A stretch of 63,534 nt of DNA from Comamonadaceae bacterium (GTDB lineage Bacteria; Pseudomonadota; Gammaproteobacteria; Burkholderiales; Burkholderiaceae_C): the NCBI GenBank assembly GCA_013297925.1, contig JAAFJC010000010.1:1-63534 (forward strand), read 5' to 3'. The position numbers and the translations under genes were made by a program. Numbering within the stretch: the first letter of the stretch is position 1; every line of letters starts with the position of its first letter. This document shows positions 45,307 to 53,696 of the stretch, in pieces. Below the pieces are notes generated by a model. The model had not been told where the DNA came from, did not search any database, and saw nothing but the letters and a program-made list of their open reading frames with translations.

Positions 45307-45343
45307 AGATACTGCGGGAGTAGCTACTGAATCAATAGCATTG
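45274..45343 (-). repeat. ATGCCGGCGA-core repeat at the pdeM start
   Basis: Minus-strand copy with TAGCTACTCCCGCAG, core ATGCCGGCGA and tail CTCTCAAAATC. Its core ATG is the first possible start of pdeM. It fills almost the entire space between slmA and pdeM. Confidence 0.85.
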
Positions 45344-45347
45344 AAAG

Positions 45348-45983
45348 TTAACCGAGCAACCGCACTAAGCTCGCATCCAAATGCTCAGTAGGCATGCGCT
45401 TGAAGCCTGAGCGGGCGTAGCGCTGCAATCTGCCCATGCAAAAAGCGGTGAGCACAGAAGCCTGAGCTTGTGCTTCGACTGTGGGCGTGGAGCTGCCCGC
45501 CACGAGGTCGCGCAAGTTTTGCTTGAAGTGGCTCTCGAGTTTGTCAAAGAGCTGATTCATGCGTTCTTGCAGGCGTTCGTTTTCAAAGACCAAAGCATCG
45601 CCCGTCATCACGCGGCACATACCTGGATTCTTCTCACCGAATTGCAGCACCATGGAAATCGTCTTACCCAAGCGCGCCGATGGGTTTTGCTCGCGCTCAG
45701 CGATTTGGTTCACCAGGCTGAAGACACTGCTCTCAATGAATTCAATCAAGCCTTCAAACATTTGCGCCTTGCTGGCGAAATGGCGATAGAGCGCGGCCTC
45801 TGAAACATCCAGCTTGCCAGCGAGTGCGGCGGTCGTCACGCGCTCTGCACCTGGGCGCTCGAGCATGCTGGCTAAGGTTTGCAGGATCTGAACACGCCGT
45901 TCGCCGGGTTTGGGGCGTTTACGGGGAGCTGCAGCATCAGCCTCAAGGGCGGAGGTATTTTCTTGGGTTGCGACTTCTGACAT
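45348..45983 (-). CDS. slmA: TetR-family nucleoid occlusion factor SlmA-like
   Basis: 211 residues. The helix-turn-helix VTTAALAGKLDVSEAALYRHFASKA sits at about residues 47-71 (given here in parts: VTTAALAGKL and SEAALYRHFASKA), followed by FEGLIEFIESSVFSLVNQI. In E. coli, SlmA binds specific chromosomal sites and blocks FtsZ assembly over the nucleoid. ATG 45983 (MSEVATQEN) is preferred to the longer frame from 46052. In related genomes slmA follows argB; here a two-component system lies between them. Confidence 0.88.
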   Translation of the reverse strand: MSEVATQENTSALEADAAAPRKRPKPGERRVQILQTLASMLERPGAERVTTAALAGKLDVSEAALYRHFASKAQMFEGLIEFIESSVFSLVNQIAEREQNPSARLGKTISMVLQFGEKNPGMCRVMTGDALVFENERLQERMNQLFDKLESHFKQNLRDLVAGSSTPTVEAQAQASVLTAFCMGRLQRYARSGFKRMPTEHLDASLVRLLG

Positions 45984-46017
45984 GAAAAACATTCTCGCAC
46001 AGCTTTGCGACAGTTCT

Positions 46018-47565
46018 TCAGCTGGCGACAGGCCGGGCATGCAGGTAAACACTCACCAGCAAGCCGCTTTGTCCAGCTGGAGCATCCGGATCGGCATCTA
46101 GCAAATCTAATTGTGTGCTGTGCAGCTTGGCAATTTCTTGGGCAATCGCCAAGCCCAGTCCATTGCCTTCGCCGCCTGTGCCCTGCATGCGATAAAAGCG
46201 CTGCAAGACTTTTTCGCGCTCTTGCGCTGGAATGCCCGCACCGTTATCGCGTACTTGCAGCAAAAATCCCCCGTCGTGGTGCTTCGCGATCAGGGTGACT
46301 TGCCCTGCCGCACCGCCTGCCATGCCAACTTTGTGCGCCTGTGCCGTGTAGCGAATCGCGTTGTCGCACAGATTGGTCAAGAGCTCGTGGAGCAACCAAT
46401 CGTGGCCAGCAGCCAGCATGGGCGCGCTGTGATCGATCTCCACACCCAGATCAATGCCGCGCTGCGTGGCGCTATCGAGCTGCTGCTCCAGCACATCCAC
46501 ACACAGCTGCGCCAGATTCACGCTTTGCATCGCCGCTTGCCCCATGCTCTGTGCATCGGCACGCGATAGCGCGAGCAATTGCGTGGCCAACTGCGAGGTA
46601 CGGCGCGTGGCATCTCTTAGTCGGATCAATTCATTTGCTCTTAAAGTGATAGCGCCTTGCGCAGTATCTGTGCCGGCCGTTTGTGCTTTTTCGGTATAAA
46701 CAGCCGTCTGCGCGCCTTGCGAAGACTGCACCCAAGCCTCGACCTGCGCTTGCAAGCCTGCTAGAGGAGTGCGCAGCTGATGCGCTGCATCAGCGATAAA
46801 GCGGCGCTGTGATTCGCTTTGCGCATTCACCAAGCCAAAAAGCCGATTGAGTGATTCCACCAAAGGCCGCACCTCCAGCGGCGTATGCGCTGCATCCAGC
46901 TCACTCAAATCGCTGGGCGAGCGCTGTTCCACCGCTCGGGTGATATCCGTCAAAGGCTTGAGCGCGCGTGCCACAGCCCAGCTCACTGCGATGGCCACCG
47001 CTGCGATCAGCAGACCGTTAGGCAGCAAGACTTTGAGCAGCATCGAGCGCAGCCAGCTTTGCCGCGCATCCGAGCCATCAGCAAGCAGTAGCACCAGCTC
47101 GCCCGCTGCTGTGTTGGCGCGCTGAGCCATGATGCGATAGATCACGCCGCCGGTTTCTTCGCTGTGAAATTCGGGTTCACTTGTTGCCGGAGTCGGGGTG
47201 TTCAGCCAATCCGGGCCGATGATCACGCGGCCATCCAATGTTGCCACGCCCCAAGCGGCTTGACCAAGTCGCTCTTTCACAAAATCTTCCACGGCCGGCG
47301 TGAGCAAAACGATCGGTGGATCATCGGGTTTCACGCCTTCGGCAACGATGGAATCCACCAGCAATGGCGCCAAGCGCTGCATATTCTGATCTTGCTGAAT
47401 AGCCGCGCTTCCTGCTGCGTTGTAATCGAGCCAAGCGCTCAAGCAGAGCAAGCAAACCAGCGGCAGCAGTAGCATCACCATGAGTCGGGTGCGCAAGCCT
47501 GCCATTAAGCTGGCTTGTGGCGAGCGCCCTACAAACAAATCAAGCATATCGCGCCAGAGTTTCAT
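46018..47565 (-). CDS. Sensor histidine kinase (TctE/QseC-like)
   Basis: 515 residues. Two membrane segments (about 24-45 and 180-200) flank a periplasmic domain, followed by HAMP. The phosphoacceptor is His262 in ADAAHQLRTPLAG. Then comes a HATPase domain with NLCDNAIRYTA, DNGAGIP and GNGLGLAIA. Residues about 292-310 are encoded by an ATGCCGGCGA-core repeat and lie in the turn between the two dimerisation helices, making that hairpin unusually long. It is 14 bp behind its response regulator. Some TctE homologues control tricarboxylate uptake; the ligand here is unknown. Confidence 0.9.
   Translation of the reverse strand: MKLWRDMLDLFVGRSPQASLMAGLRTRLMVMLLLPLVCLLCLSAWLDYNAAGSAAIQQDQNMQRLAPLLVDSIVAEGVKPDDPPIVLLTPAVEDFVKERLGQAAWGVATLDGRVIIGPDWLNTPTPATSEPEFHSEETGGVIYRIMAQRANTAAGELVLLLADGSDARQSWLRSMLLKVLLPNGLLIAAVAIAVSWAVARALKPLTDITRAVEQRSPSDLSELDAAHTPLEVRPLVESLNRLFGLVNAQSESQRRFIADAAHQLRTPLAGLQAQVEAWVQSSQGAQTAVYTEKAQTAGTDTAQGAITLRANELIRLRDATRRTSQLATQLLALSRADAQSMGQAAMQSVNLAQLCVDVLEQQLDSATQRGIDLGVEIDHSAPMLAAGHDWLLHELLTNLCDNAIRYTAQAHKVGMAGGAAGQVTLIAKHHDGGFLLQVRDNGAGIPAQEREKVLQRFYRMQGTGGEGNGLGLAIAQEIAKLHSTQLDLLDADPDAPAGQSGLLVSVYLHARPVAS
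46636..46692 (+). repeat. ATGCCGGCGA-core repeat inside the histidine kinase gene
   Basis: Plus-strand copy: CTCTTAAAGTGATAGCGCC, TTGCGCAGTATCT, core GTGCCGGCCG. It is read antisense by the kinase gene as EKAQTAGTDTAQGAITLRA, in the same frame as the copy in anmK. Confidence 0.85.
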
Positions 47566-47579
47566 GCAAACATCTAGGC

Positions 47580-48287
47580 TCAGGTCTGCGAAGCGGGTGG
47601 GGCAGCTATTTCTACTAACTCCAGCCGATAACCAAAGCCGCGAATGGATCGCAGTGCTACGCCAAAAGGATCGAGCTTGCCACGCAGCCGCGAGATATAC
47701 ACCTCCACCGCATTGGCCGTGATCTCTTTATCCCAGCCCGTGAGCGCGGCGAGGATTTTTTCCTTCGCTGCAGGCTTGGGCGCTTGCAGCATCAGGTATT
47801 CAAGCACCGTCCATTCACGCGGGCCCAGCTCAATCGCTTGTTGCCCTTTGTCCGTCTGCGCATGGGCTTGGCGCATGGCCGTATCCAGTGTGATCGGGCC
47901 AAAGCTCACTGAGCTGGAAGTGGCGGCTTGTGAGCGGCGCAGCAGTGCACGCAAGCGTGCCAACAATTCAGGCAGCTCAAACGGCTTGACCATGTAATCA
48001 TCCGCACCATAATCCAGCCCCTGCACACGATCCTGCAGCGCATCGCGCGCTGTGAGAATCAAAATCGGCAGGCTGTAGCCACCGCTGCGCATCAGCTTGG
48101 TGAGCTCTAAGCCATCCATCTTCGGCAGGCCGAGATCAACAATCGCCGCATCAAAGCTATCCGCACTCAAAGCCTCTAGCGCCCGCTCGCCTGAACCCAC
48201 CCAATCCACCGCATAGCCCGCGCCAGTCAGCCCCAGCTTGATCCCGCTGGCAAGCATCACATCGTCTTCGACAAGCAGGAGTCTCAT
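47580..48287 (-). CDS. OmpR-family response regulator (TctD/QseB-like)
   Basis: 235 residues. The receiver domain has the acidic pair EDD (7-9), phosphoacceptor Asp51 in IVDLGLP, Thr in LTARD and Lys in VKPFE. The winged-helix DNA-binding domain (about 130-225) has GPREWTVLEYLM and VYISRLRGKLD. It partners the kinase encoded 14 bp downstream. Confidence 0.93.
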   Translation of the reverse strand: MRLLLVEDDVMLASGIKLGLTGAGYAVDWVGSGERALEALSADSFDAAIVDLGLPKMDGLELTKLMRSGGYSLPILILTARDALQDRVQGLDYGADDYMVKPFELPELLARLRALLRRSQAATSSSVSFGPITLDTAMRQAHAQTDKGQQAIELGPREWTVLEYLMLQAPKPAAKEKILAALTGWDKEITANAVEVYISRLRGKLDPFGVALRSIRGFGYRLELVEIAAPPASQT

Positions 48288-48302
48288 GAGTTGTTGCTCT
48301 TT

Positions 48303-48411
48303 ATGACGGAATGACTTTGCTGCGCTTGAATGACGAAATGACAGTCGCGCATCACCCCTCTATTCATAGCGCGAAGCGCATCATTCAAGCGAAGCAAAGT
48401 CATTCCGTCAT
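48303..48411. repeat. Long intergenic hairpin between argB and the response regulator gene
   Basis: Bases 48303-48333 and 48381-48411 are complementary at 30 of 31 positions around a 47-base loop. TGACGGAATGAC-like modules recur in the loop. It may end argB transcription or stabilise the mRNA before the two-component genes. Confidence 0.8.
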
Positions 48412-48414
48412 CAT

Positions 48415-49311
48415 TCAGTGTGACTTGATCATCGTGCCGTAGGCTTGATCGGTAAGAATCTCAAGCAACATCGCATGCGGCACACGTCCATCGACAATGT
48501 GTACCGTGTTCACGCCGCTCTTGGCCGCATCGATCGCGCCAGCAATCTTGGGAATCATGCCGCCTGAGATCGTGCCGTCTTCGATCAGCTCATCAATCTG
48601 CCGCGCAGTGAGCTCGGTGAGAAGTTTGCCTTCTTTGTTGAGCACGCCGCTGATGTTGGTCAGCATCATCAGCTTCTCGGCCTGCAACACGGTCGCTAAT
48701 TTTGCCGCCACCACATCGGCATTGATGTTGTAGCTTTCATTCTTCTCGCCAAAGCCAATCGGGCTGACCACGGGAATGAATGCATCGTCTTGCAGGGCTT
48801 TGACCACGCTCGGATCAATCGCCACAATCTCACCCACATTGCCCACATCGTGCTCGATCTTTGGGTCTTTCAAATCCAGCATCTTGAGCTTCTTGGCGCG
48901 GATCAAGCCGCCATCGCGCCCCGTGAGGCCCACGGCTTTGCCGCCTGCTGCATTGATGAGGCCAACAATGTCTTGCTGCACCTCGCCGCCCAGCACCCAT
49001 TCCACCACTTCCATCGTCTCATCATCTGTGACGCGCATGCCTTGGATGAATTTGCCTTCTTTGCCTAGGCGCTTGAGTGCTGTCTCAATCTGCGGCCCAC
49101 CGCCATGGACGACAACAGGATTCATACCCACGAGTTTGAGCAGCACCACATCTTCCGCAAAATCCTCCTGCAACTGAGGATCGGTCATCGCATTGCCACC
49201 GTATTTGATGACGATCGTTTTGCCATGAAACTTGCGAATGTAAGGCAGCGCCTGCGCGAGAATTTCTGCTTTGTCGCGCGGGGCAATATGGGTCACGTCG
49301 GGAGTGGTCAT
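48415..49311 (-). CDS. argB: Acetylglutamate kinase
   Basis: Second step of arginine synthesis. 298 residues with [47 protein letters not shown] and GGMIPKI. Ends VRGYGTMI-like AYGTMIKSH. Family length is normal. It follows the ABC exporter genes on the same strand. Confidence 0.97.
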   Translation of the reverse strand: MTTPDVTHIAPRDKAEILAQALPYIRKFHGKTIVIKYGGNAMTDPQLQEDFAEDVVLLKLVGMNPVVVHGGGPQIETALKRLGKEGKFIQGMRVTDDETMEVVEWVLGGEVQQDIVGLINAAGGKAVGLTGRDGGLIRAKKLKMLDLKDPKIEHDVGNVGEIVAIDPSVVKALQDDAFIPVVSPIGFGEKNESYNINADVVAAKLATVLQAEKLMMLTNISGVLNKEGKLLTELTARQIDELIEDGTISGGMIPKIAGAIDAAKSGVNTVHIVDGRVPHAMLLEILTDQAYGTMIKSH

Positions 49312-49345
49312 GATCGTTTTTGAAACTGAGATGGAATGATTGTAG

Positions 49346-50158
49346 TTAGGCTTTGAAGCGTTTGCGAATCAACGCCAAGCCCAGCCACAGCGCGAGCGCC
49401 CCGAAGACGAGCAATACCGTCAGGTGCTTGAAAGGCGTGGTTGGCATTTGGCCGATGAAGAAGGGGCGCACGAGCTCTACGGCTGCTGTGAGCGGCAGAA
49501 AATCGGTGATCGTTTGTAGCCAAGACGGGAGCTGATCGCGGGGGAAATACACGCCGCTGGTGAACGTCATGGGCACGAGGAAGAGGGTGAAGTAGTAGGT
49601 GAAAAAATCGTAGCCCTTGGCCAGTGCTGTGAAGATGAGGCCCATGCAGGCGAAGCTGAATGCCACGATAGCGACGATGGGCAGAGCGAGGAGCACATGC
49701 GGATGCTTGACGATTCCAAGCGCGGCCATCACGCAGAGAATCGCCAGCGTGGTGAACAGCGCTTTGAAGCTCGCCCACAGTAGCTCGGAGAGCACCACAT
49801 CATCCAGCGTGATCGGCGCATTCATGATCCCATCCCACGTCTTTTGCACGGCCATGCGCGAATAGCCCGAATACAGAATTTCAAAGCTGGCGGCATTCAT
49901 CGCGCTGGTGCACATGTAGCCGCTGGCCACGAACACGAGATAGGGCATTGCCGTGCCCTGCCATTGCACCGCACCCACGAGTGTGCCCAAGCCATAGCCA
50001 AAGGCCACGAGCGAGATCAGCGGATCGGCGGTGTTGCCCAAGAGGCTCGGCCAAAAGAGCTTGCGCCACACGAGCAAGTTGCGCAGGAAAACTGGCCACC
50101 AGCGCCGCGATATGCTGGGCATGCGCCAGACGGAAGATGTGAGGGTGCTAGAAGGCAT
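49346..50158 (-). CDS. ABC-2 type permease (NodJ-like)
   Basis: 270 residues with six membrane segments. [33 protein letters not shown]-like [14 protein letters not shown] and [12 protein letters not shown] are typical of NodJ/DrrB permeases, which export lipo-oligosaccharides or drugs. It stands 84 bp behind its ATPase gene, with an ATGCCGGCGA-core repeat in the gap. Substrate unknown. Confidence 0.88.
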   Translation of the reverse strand: MPSSTLTSSVWRMPSISRRWWPVFLRNLLVWRKLFWPSLLGNTADPLISLVAFGYGLGTLVGAVQWQGTAMPYLVFVASGYMCTSAMNAASFEILYSGYSRMAVQKTWDGIMNAPITLDDVVLSELLWASFKALFTTLAILCVMAALGIVKHPHVLLALPIVAIVAFSFACMGLIFTALAKGYDFFTYYFTLFLVPMTFTSGVYFPRDQLPSWLQTITDFLPLTAAVELVRPFFIGQMPTTPFKHLTVLLVFGALALWLGLALIRKRFKA

Positions 50159-50165
50159 TTTTTTG

Positions 50166-50233
50166 ATGAATTTAAAGGCTTTTATGGCAGATCGCCGGCA
50201 TAAATACTGCGCGTTGTGCTATTGATTTAGTAG
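50166..50233 (-). repeat. ATGCCGGCGA-core repeat between the ABC ATPase and permease genes
   Basis: Minus-strand copy with AATCAATAGCACAACGCGCA, core ATGCCGGCGA and tail AAAGCCTTTAAATTC. It ends 7 bp before the permease start, inside an apparent operon. Confidence 0.85.
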
Positions 50234-50242
50234 TGACCATGC

Positions 50243-51169
50243 TTAGCCGTCTTCCCTGATCTGCCGCCCCGTGAGCTTGAGAAACAGATCTTCCAAATTC
50301 GCAGGCCGATGCAAGGTGCGCAGCATCGGGAAGTCTTGCAGCGCGGCCAGCATAGGCGCGGCTTGGCGGGTGTAGAGGAAGAGCGTTTCGCCGCTGATCT
50401 CCACGCGCGCGGCATGCTGCGTCACGCTGCTCTCATGCTGCAAAGCTAAAGCGCCCACGCCATACACCTCCAGCACATCCGGCTCCAGATGCTGCGCGAT
50501 CAGCTCGCGCGGCCTGCCTTCGGCGATCTTTTTGCCATGATCAATCACGAGCAGGCGATGGCACAGGCGCTCGGCTTCGTCCATGAAGTGCGTGGTGAGC
50601 AAGATGGATTTGCCTTGCCCCGTGAGCATTTGCAGCCGCTCCCACATCAGATGCCGTGCCTGCGGATCGAGCCCGGTGGTGGGCTCATCGAGCAGTAGCA
50701 GATCAGGATCGTTGACCAACGAGCGAGCGAGAGACAAACGCCTTTTCATGCCGCCAGAGAGCTCGCCCGGCTTGGCTTGTGCCTTGCTGGTTAGCGAGGC
50801 AAACTCCAGCAGTTTCGGAATGCGCGGCGTGATCTGCGCCGCCTTCATGCCGAAATAGCGACCATAGACGAGGATGTTTTCTTCAAGCGTGAAATCCGGA
50901 TCGAGCGTGTCAAACTGGCTCACCACACCCAGCCGCGCCTTGATCGCACTCGCCTCCTTGGGCATGCGCATGCCCAGAATCTCAATCTCGCCGTTGTCAG
51001 GCGCAGTCTGCCCCAAGCACATGCGAATCGTCGTCGTCTTGCCCGCGCCGTTCGGCCCGATTACTCCCAGACATTCGCCAGCGGCAATCTCGAAAGAGAG
51101 GTCTTGCACGACATGGTTGTCGCCGAAATTTTTGTTGAGGTTTTGAACGCGAAAAATCGGAGAAGTCAT
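50243..51169 (-). CDS. ABC transporter ATPase (NodI-like)
   Basis: 308 residues. Walker [12 protein letters not shown], signature [15 protein letters not shown], Walker [14 protein letters not shown] and H-loop [12 protein letters not shown]. The C-terminal extension (about 225-308) is typical of NodI/DrrA proteins. It forms an exporter with the permease encoded downstream. The start faces psd across 46 bp. Confidence 0.92.
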   Translation of the reverse strand: MTSPIFRVQNLNKNFGDNHVVQDLSFEIAAGECLGVIGPNGAGKTTTIRMCLGQTAPDNGEIEILGMRMPKEASAIKARLGVVSQFDTLDPDFTLEENILVYGRYFGMKAAQITPRIPKLLEFASLTSKAQAKPGELSGGMKRRLSLARSLVNDPDLLLLDEPTTGLDPQARHLMWERLQMLTGQGKSILLTTHFMDEAERLCHRLLVIDHGKKIAEGRPRELIAQHLEPDVLEVYGVGALALQHESSVTQHAARVEISGETLFLYTRQAAPMLAALQDFPMLRTLHRPANLEDLFLKLTGRQIREDG

Positions 51170-51215
51170 GCTGCTATTTTGCTCCTAGAATTGATCATCC
51201 AAGAGAATCAAAACC

Positions 51216-52061
51216 ATGTCTGACCGCCTAGCCGTCCTCCCCCAATATTTGTTACCGAAAAAACTGCTCACCCAATTCATGGGCAAGCTCGCATCCACTG
51301 AGGGCGGAAGCACGACCACCGCCGCAATCAACTGGTTCATCAAGCGCTACGGCGTCAACATGGCCGAGGCGGCGAACCCTGATCCTGCCAGCTACAAAAG
51401 CTTCAACGAATTCTTCACCCGCCCCCTCAAGAGCGGCGCACGCCCCCTCGCGCAAGCCGATTACATCTGTCCGGTTGACGGCGCGATCAGCCAATTCGGC
51501 CGCATCGAGAAAGATCAAATCTTCCAAGCCAAAGGCCACAGCTATTCCACCACCGCGCTCGTGGGCGGTGATGCAAAGCTAGCCGCTGAATTCCAAGGCG
51601 GCCATTTCGCCTGCCTCTACTTGAGCCCCAAAGACTATCACCGCATCCACATGCCCGTGGCCGGCACGCTGCGCCAAATGATCTACGTCCCCGGCGATCT
51701 CTTTAGCGTGAACCCCACCACCGCACGCGGCGTGCCCGGCCTGTTTGCCAGAAACGAAAGAGTCGTCTGCGTCTTCGACACACCGCATGGCCCATTCGTC
51801 AACGTCCTCGTCGGCGCCACAATCGTAGGCAGCATGGCCACCGTCTGGCACGGCCAAGTCAACCCACCGCGCTTGCCTGATGTGATGACATGGAATTACA
51901 AACCCGGCCAGTTTGACTACAAACAAGGCGATGAAATGGGCCGATTCTTGCTCGGCTCAACGGTGGTGATGCTGTGGCCTGAGATGCCGATGAAATTCAA
52001 TTCTGCGTGGCAACCCACTGGCGGCATTCGCATGGGTGAATATATGGCTACTTTAGGCTGA
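51216..52061 (+). CDS. psd: Phosphatidylserine decarboxylase proenzyme
   Basis: Makes phosphatidylethanolamine in the inner membrane. 281 residues. FNEFFTRPLK and CPVDGAISQFG contain catalytic-site residues, and PKDYHRIHMPVAG follows. The cleavage motif LGST (residues 246-249) gives the pyruvoyl group from Ser248, splitting off a short alpha chain. The stop lies in the first bases of a dispersed repeat. Confidence 0.97.
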   Translation: MSDRLAVLPQYLLPKKLLTQFMGKLASTEGGSTTTAAINWFIKRYGVNMAEAANPDPASYKSFNEFFTRPLKSGARPLAQADYICPVDGAISQFGRIEKDQIFQAKGHSYSTTALVGGDAKLAAEFQGGHFACLYLSPKDYHRIHMPVAGTLRQMIYVPGDLFSVNPTTARGVPGLFARNERVVCVFDTPHGPFVNVLVGATIVGSMATVWHGQVNPPRLPDVMTWNYKPGQFDYKQGDEMGRFLLGSTVVMLWPEMPMKFNSAWQPTGGIRMGEYMATLG

Positions 52062-52130
52062 TTTTTTAAGCCTTTTCGGCCAGTCGCCGGCATAGAATCT
52101 GCGCAGGGCGCTCACTTTTTTGTAGTGATT
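52060..52130 (-). repeat. ATGCCGGCGA-core repeat downstream of psd
   Basis: Minus-strand copy: GCCCTGCGCAGATTCT, core ATGCCGGCGA and tail GGCTTAAAAAATC. It ends 34 bp before the left arm of the cassette inverted repeat. Confidence 0.85.
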
Positions 52131-52163
52131 CAGAAATCTAACTGTCGCTTCGCGTCACACATT

Positions 52164-52333
52164 ACCCGCTCACCTGCCACGCGACGTACCCGAAAAAGCC
52201 GAGGCCTTTCTTCGTGCGGCGCTCTTGCCCGCCAGCGATGAGCTCCCACCATTTGTAGCGATGATGAGATGGTTGGCAGCGCCCGACCAGCGAAAGGCTT
52301 TGTTTTTTCAGACCCATCACGCGGCGGGTTAAT
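52164..52333 (+). repeat. Left arm of 169-bp inverted repeat flanking the toxin-antitoxin cassette
   Basis: Aligns without gaps to the reverse complement of 53499-53667 at about 83 percent identity (my hand count). Both arms keep an open frame ending KAxFFQTHHAA(G/D), and in the conserved core most differences are silent. It may be a multi-copy coding remnant or a mobile border. Confidence 0.75.
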
Positions 52334-52358
52334 GTCGCCAGTCGCGCTAATTACACTT

Positions 52359-52739
52359 TCACTTTAGTGATTGAAGCTTAGCTTCCAGATATGGAAGCCA
52401 AGATAGTTGCTCTGATACTTCACGAGTAGGATTTTCAGAAATTAGTCTCAGAAAAGCTAAGGAGTCGGTTAAGTCTACTCGCGATGCACCTTGTTCTTTT
52501 GCATCGAATGCCAGCTGTTCTACCAGCATCGTGAGAGAAAGCAACGCGGCTCCTTCAGGTGCACTGAGCCGATTAACGTAGTGTGCGCTTAGAAATCGTA
52601 GTCCTCGCCGGGCTTCAATCAAGGCTTCTGCATGTTGGCCAAGCTTCGTCAAGCGCGAAGCGCGTCCCAAGGCCGCGCTTGATCTGAGGCTGGTTAAAAA
52701 GCTGCGGAGAATTTTCAGCATTTTCAACATCTGAAGCAA
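52359..52739 (-). CDS. Small hypothetical protein in the toxin-antitoxin cassette
   Basis: 126 residues, unrecognised. Predicted mostly helical: a basic, hydrophobic N-terminus (MLQMLKMLKILRSFLTSLR), a TPR-like stretch TKLGQHAEALIEARRGLRFL, then helices ending LPYLEAKLQSLK. It follows the toxin gene by 33 bp on the same strand. Whether it belongs functionally to the module is not known. Confidence 0.5.
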   Translation of the reverse strand: MLQMLKMLKILRSFLTSLRSSAALGRASRLTKLGQHAEALIEARRGLRFLSAHYVNRLSAPEGAALLSLTMLVEQLAFDAKEQGASRVDLTDSLAFLRLISENPTREVSEQLSWLPYLEAKLQSLK

Positions 52740-52772
52740 ATAAGTGGATGCGACAAATCCATCAAATACCCG

Positions 52773-53171
52773 TCAAACAGAAATCAAATCGAGTCCCTGC
52801 ACATTTTTGAAGTGTGCATCCAACGAATAAAGAGGAAAACTGACATACATCACGCAGGCTGCTATCCATAGATCATTGGTGGGAATAGGTGTGCCGTCTT
52901 TGCGAAGTTGATCAAAAATCTTCGCGTAGAAGCGGGTGACGGATTCGTCGATGGCGATCACATGCACATGCTGTGATGCTAAGAACTCTTGTAGTAGCAA
53001 TTCGTTCTCAGCGGTTTTGCTTCCCTTTGCAAAGACTGCTCTGAGCTCGCCGAGAACAGGTGCGGGAATCCAGATATGTTCAGCTTGTGAGATGCGCTTG
53101 ATGGCGGCTGCTTTGCCAGCTAGAAATGCGGAATACGTGTTGGTGTCTAGGCACAGATTGCTTATTTCCAC
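52773..53171 (-). CDS. VapC-like PIN-domain toxin
   Basis: 132 residues. PIN-domain acidic residues are seen in CLDTNTYSAF (Asp9), LGELRAVF (Glu), PTNDLWIAA (Asp) and SLDAHF (Asp), the order of VapC ribonucleases that cut tRNA or rRNA. It overlaps the antitoxin gene by 10 bp, the usual coupling. Confidence 0.87.
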   Translation of the reverse strand: MEISNLCLDTNTYSAFLAGKAAAIKRISQAEHIWIPAPVLGELRAVFAKGSKTAENELLLQEFLASQHVHVIAIDESVTRFYAKIFDQLRKDGTPIPTNDLWIAACVMYVSFPLYSLDAHFKNVQGLDLISV

Positions 53172-53422
53172 AGATCGGCCTCGATCCGGTTGAAGCTTTC
53201 GGTGGCTGCGTTGAATTCGCGTAAATCTTTGCTGCTCCAGCGGCCAGCAAAGGCGCCTAGGTCATTGCGTTGCCCCGGTTTGGCTACTGCGCTGCTTTGC
53301 TGCAAGCCGGCAGCGATGTATTGCTGCACCAGCTTGTTGACACTGGTGGCGCGTTTTTTTGCCTCGCGCTTGAGTGCAGCGCCAAGGTTGTCATTTAAAT
53401 CGCGGATGATGAGAGCGGTCAT
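53162..53422 (-). CDS. VapB-like antitoxin
   Basis: 86 residues. The N-terminal LIIRDLNDNLGAALKREAKK and SVNKLVQQYIAAGL is a ribbon-helix-helix or FitA/Arc-like DNA-binding unit. The C-terminal tail (FAGRWSSKDLREF) should wrap the toxin. It lies first in the pair, behind a palindromic operator candidate. Confidence 0.83.
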   Translation of the reverse strand: MTALIIRDLNDNLGAALKREAKKRATSVNKLVQQYIAAGLQQSSAVAKPGQRNDLGAFAGRWSSKDLREFNAATESFNRIEADLWK

Positions 53423-53444
53423 ATTTGTTACCTCGCTAGTGCAA

Positions 53445-53460
53445 TGATATCATGATATCA
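53445..53460. promoter_or_regulatory. Tandem palindromic operator candidate of the toxin-antitoxin pair
   Basis: Two adjoining copies of the perfect 8-bp palindrome TGATATCA, 22 bp upstream of the antitoxin start. Such paired half-palindromes suit a dimeric RHH antitoxin that represses its own promoter. Confidence 0.6.
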
Positions 53461-53498
53461 ATTTACTTGTACGGAGACTCAACGACGCGCCAATAATC

Positions 53499-53667
53499 TT
53501 AATCCGCTGCGTGATGGGTCTGAAAAAACGAAGCCTTTCGCTGGTCGGGCGCGGCAAACCATGCACAGAACGCTACAGAGATCAGGAGCTCGTCGCTTGC
53601 GGGTAAGAGTGCCCCACGAAGAAAGGCCTCGGCTTTTTCGGGCACATCACGTGGCAGGCGAGCGGGT
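53499..53667 (-). repeat. Right arm of 169-bp inverted repeat flanking the toxin-antitoxin cassette
   Basis: Reverse-complement match of 52164-52333. The minus-strand frame through it reads LPRDVPEKAEAFLRGALLP and ends APDQRKASFFQTHHAAD. It lies between the antitoxin promoter and the end of amn. Confidence 0.75.
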
Positions 53668-53696
53668 CGAGTCAAACCCACGAACGCCAACAAAGA

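Noticed and set aside
52164-53667. Insertion sequence with terminal inverted repeats
   Set aside because: No transposase or recombinase is encoded between the arms, which are far longer than IS ends and look coding.
53499-53693. Independent 64-residue minus-strand gene
   Set aside because: It coincides with the right arm of the cassette inverted repeat; although its frame seems conserved, I record it as a repeat with coding signs and not as a gene.
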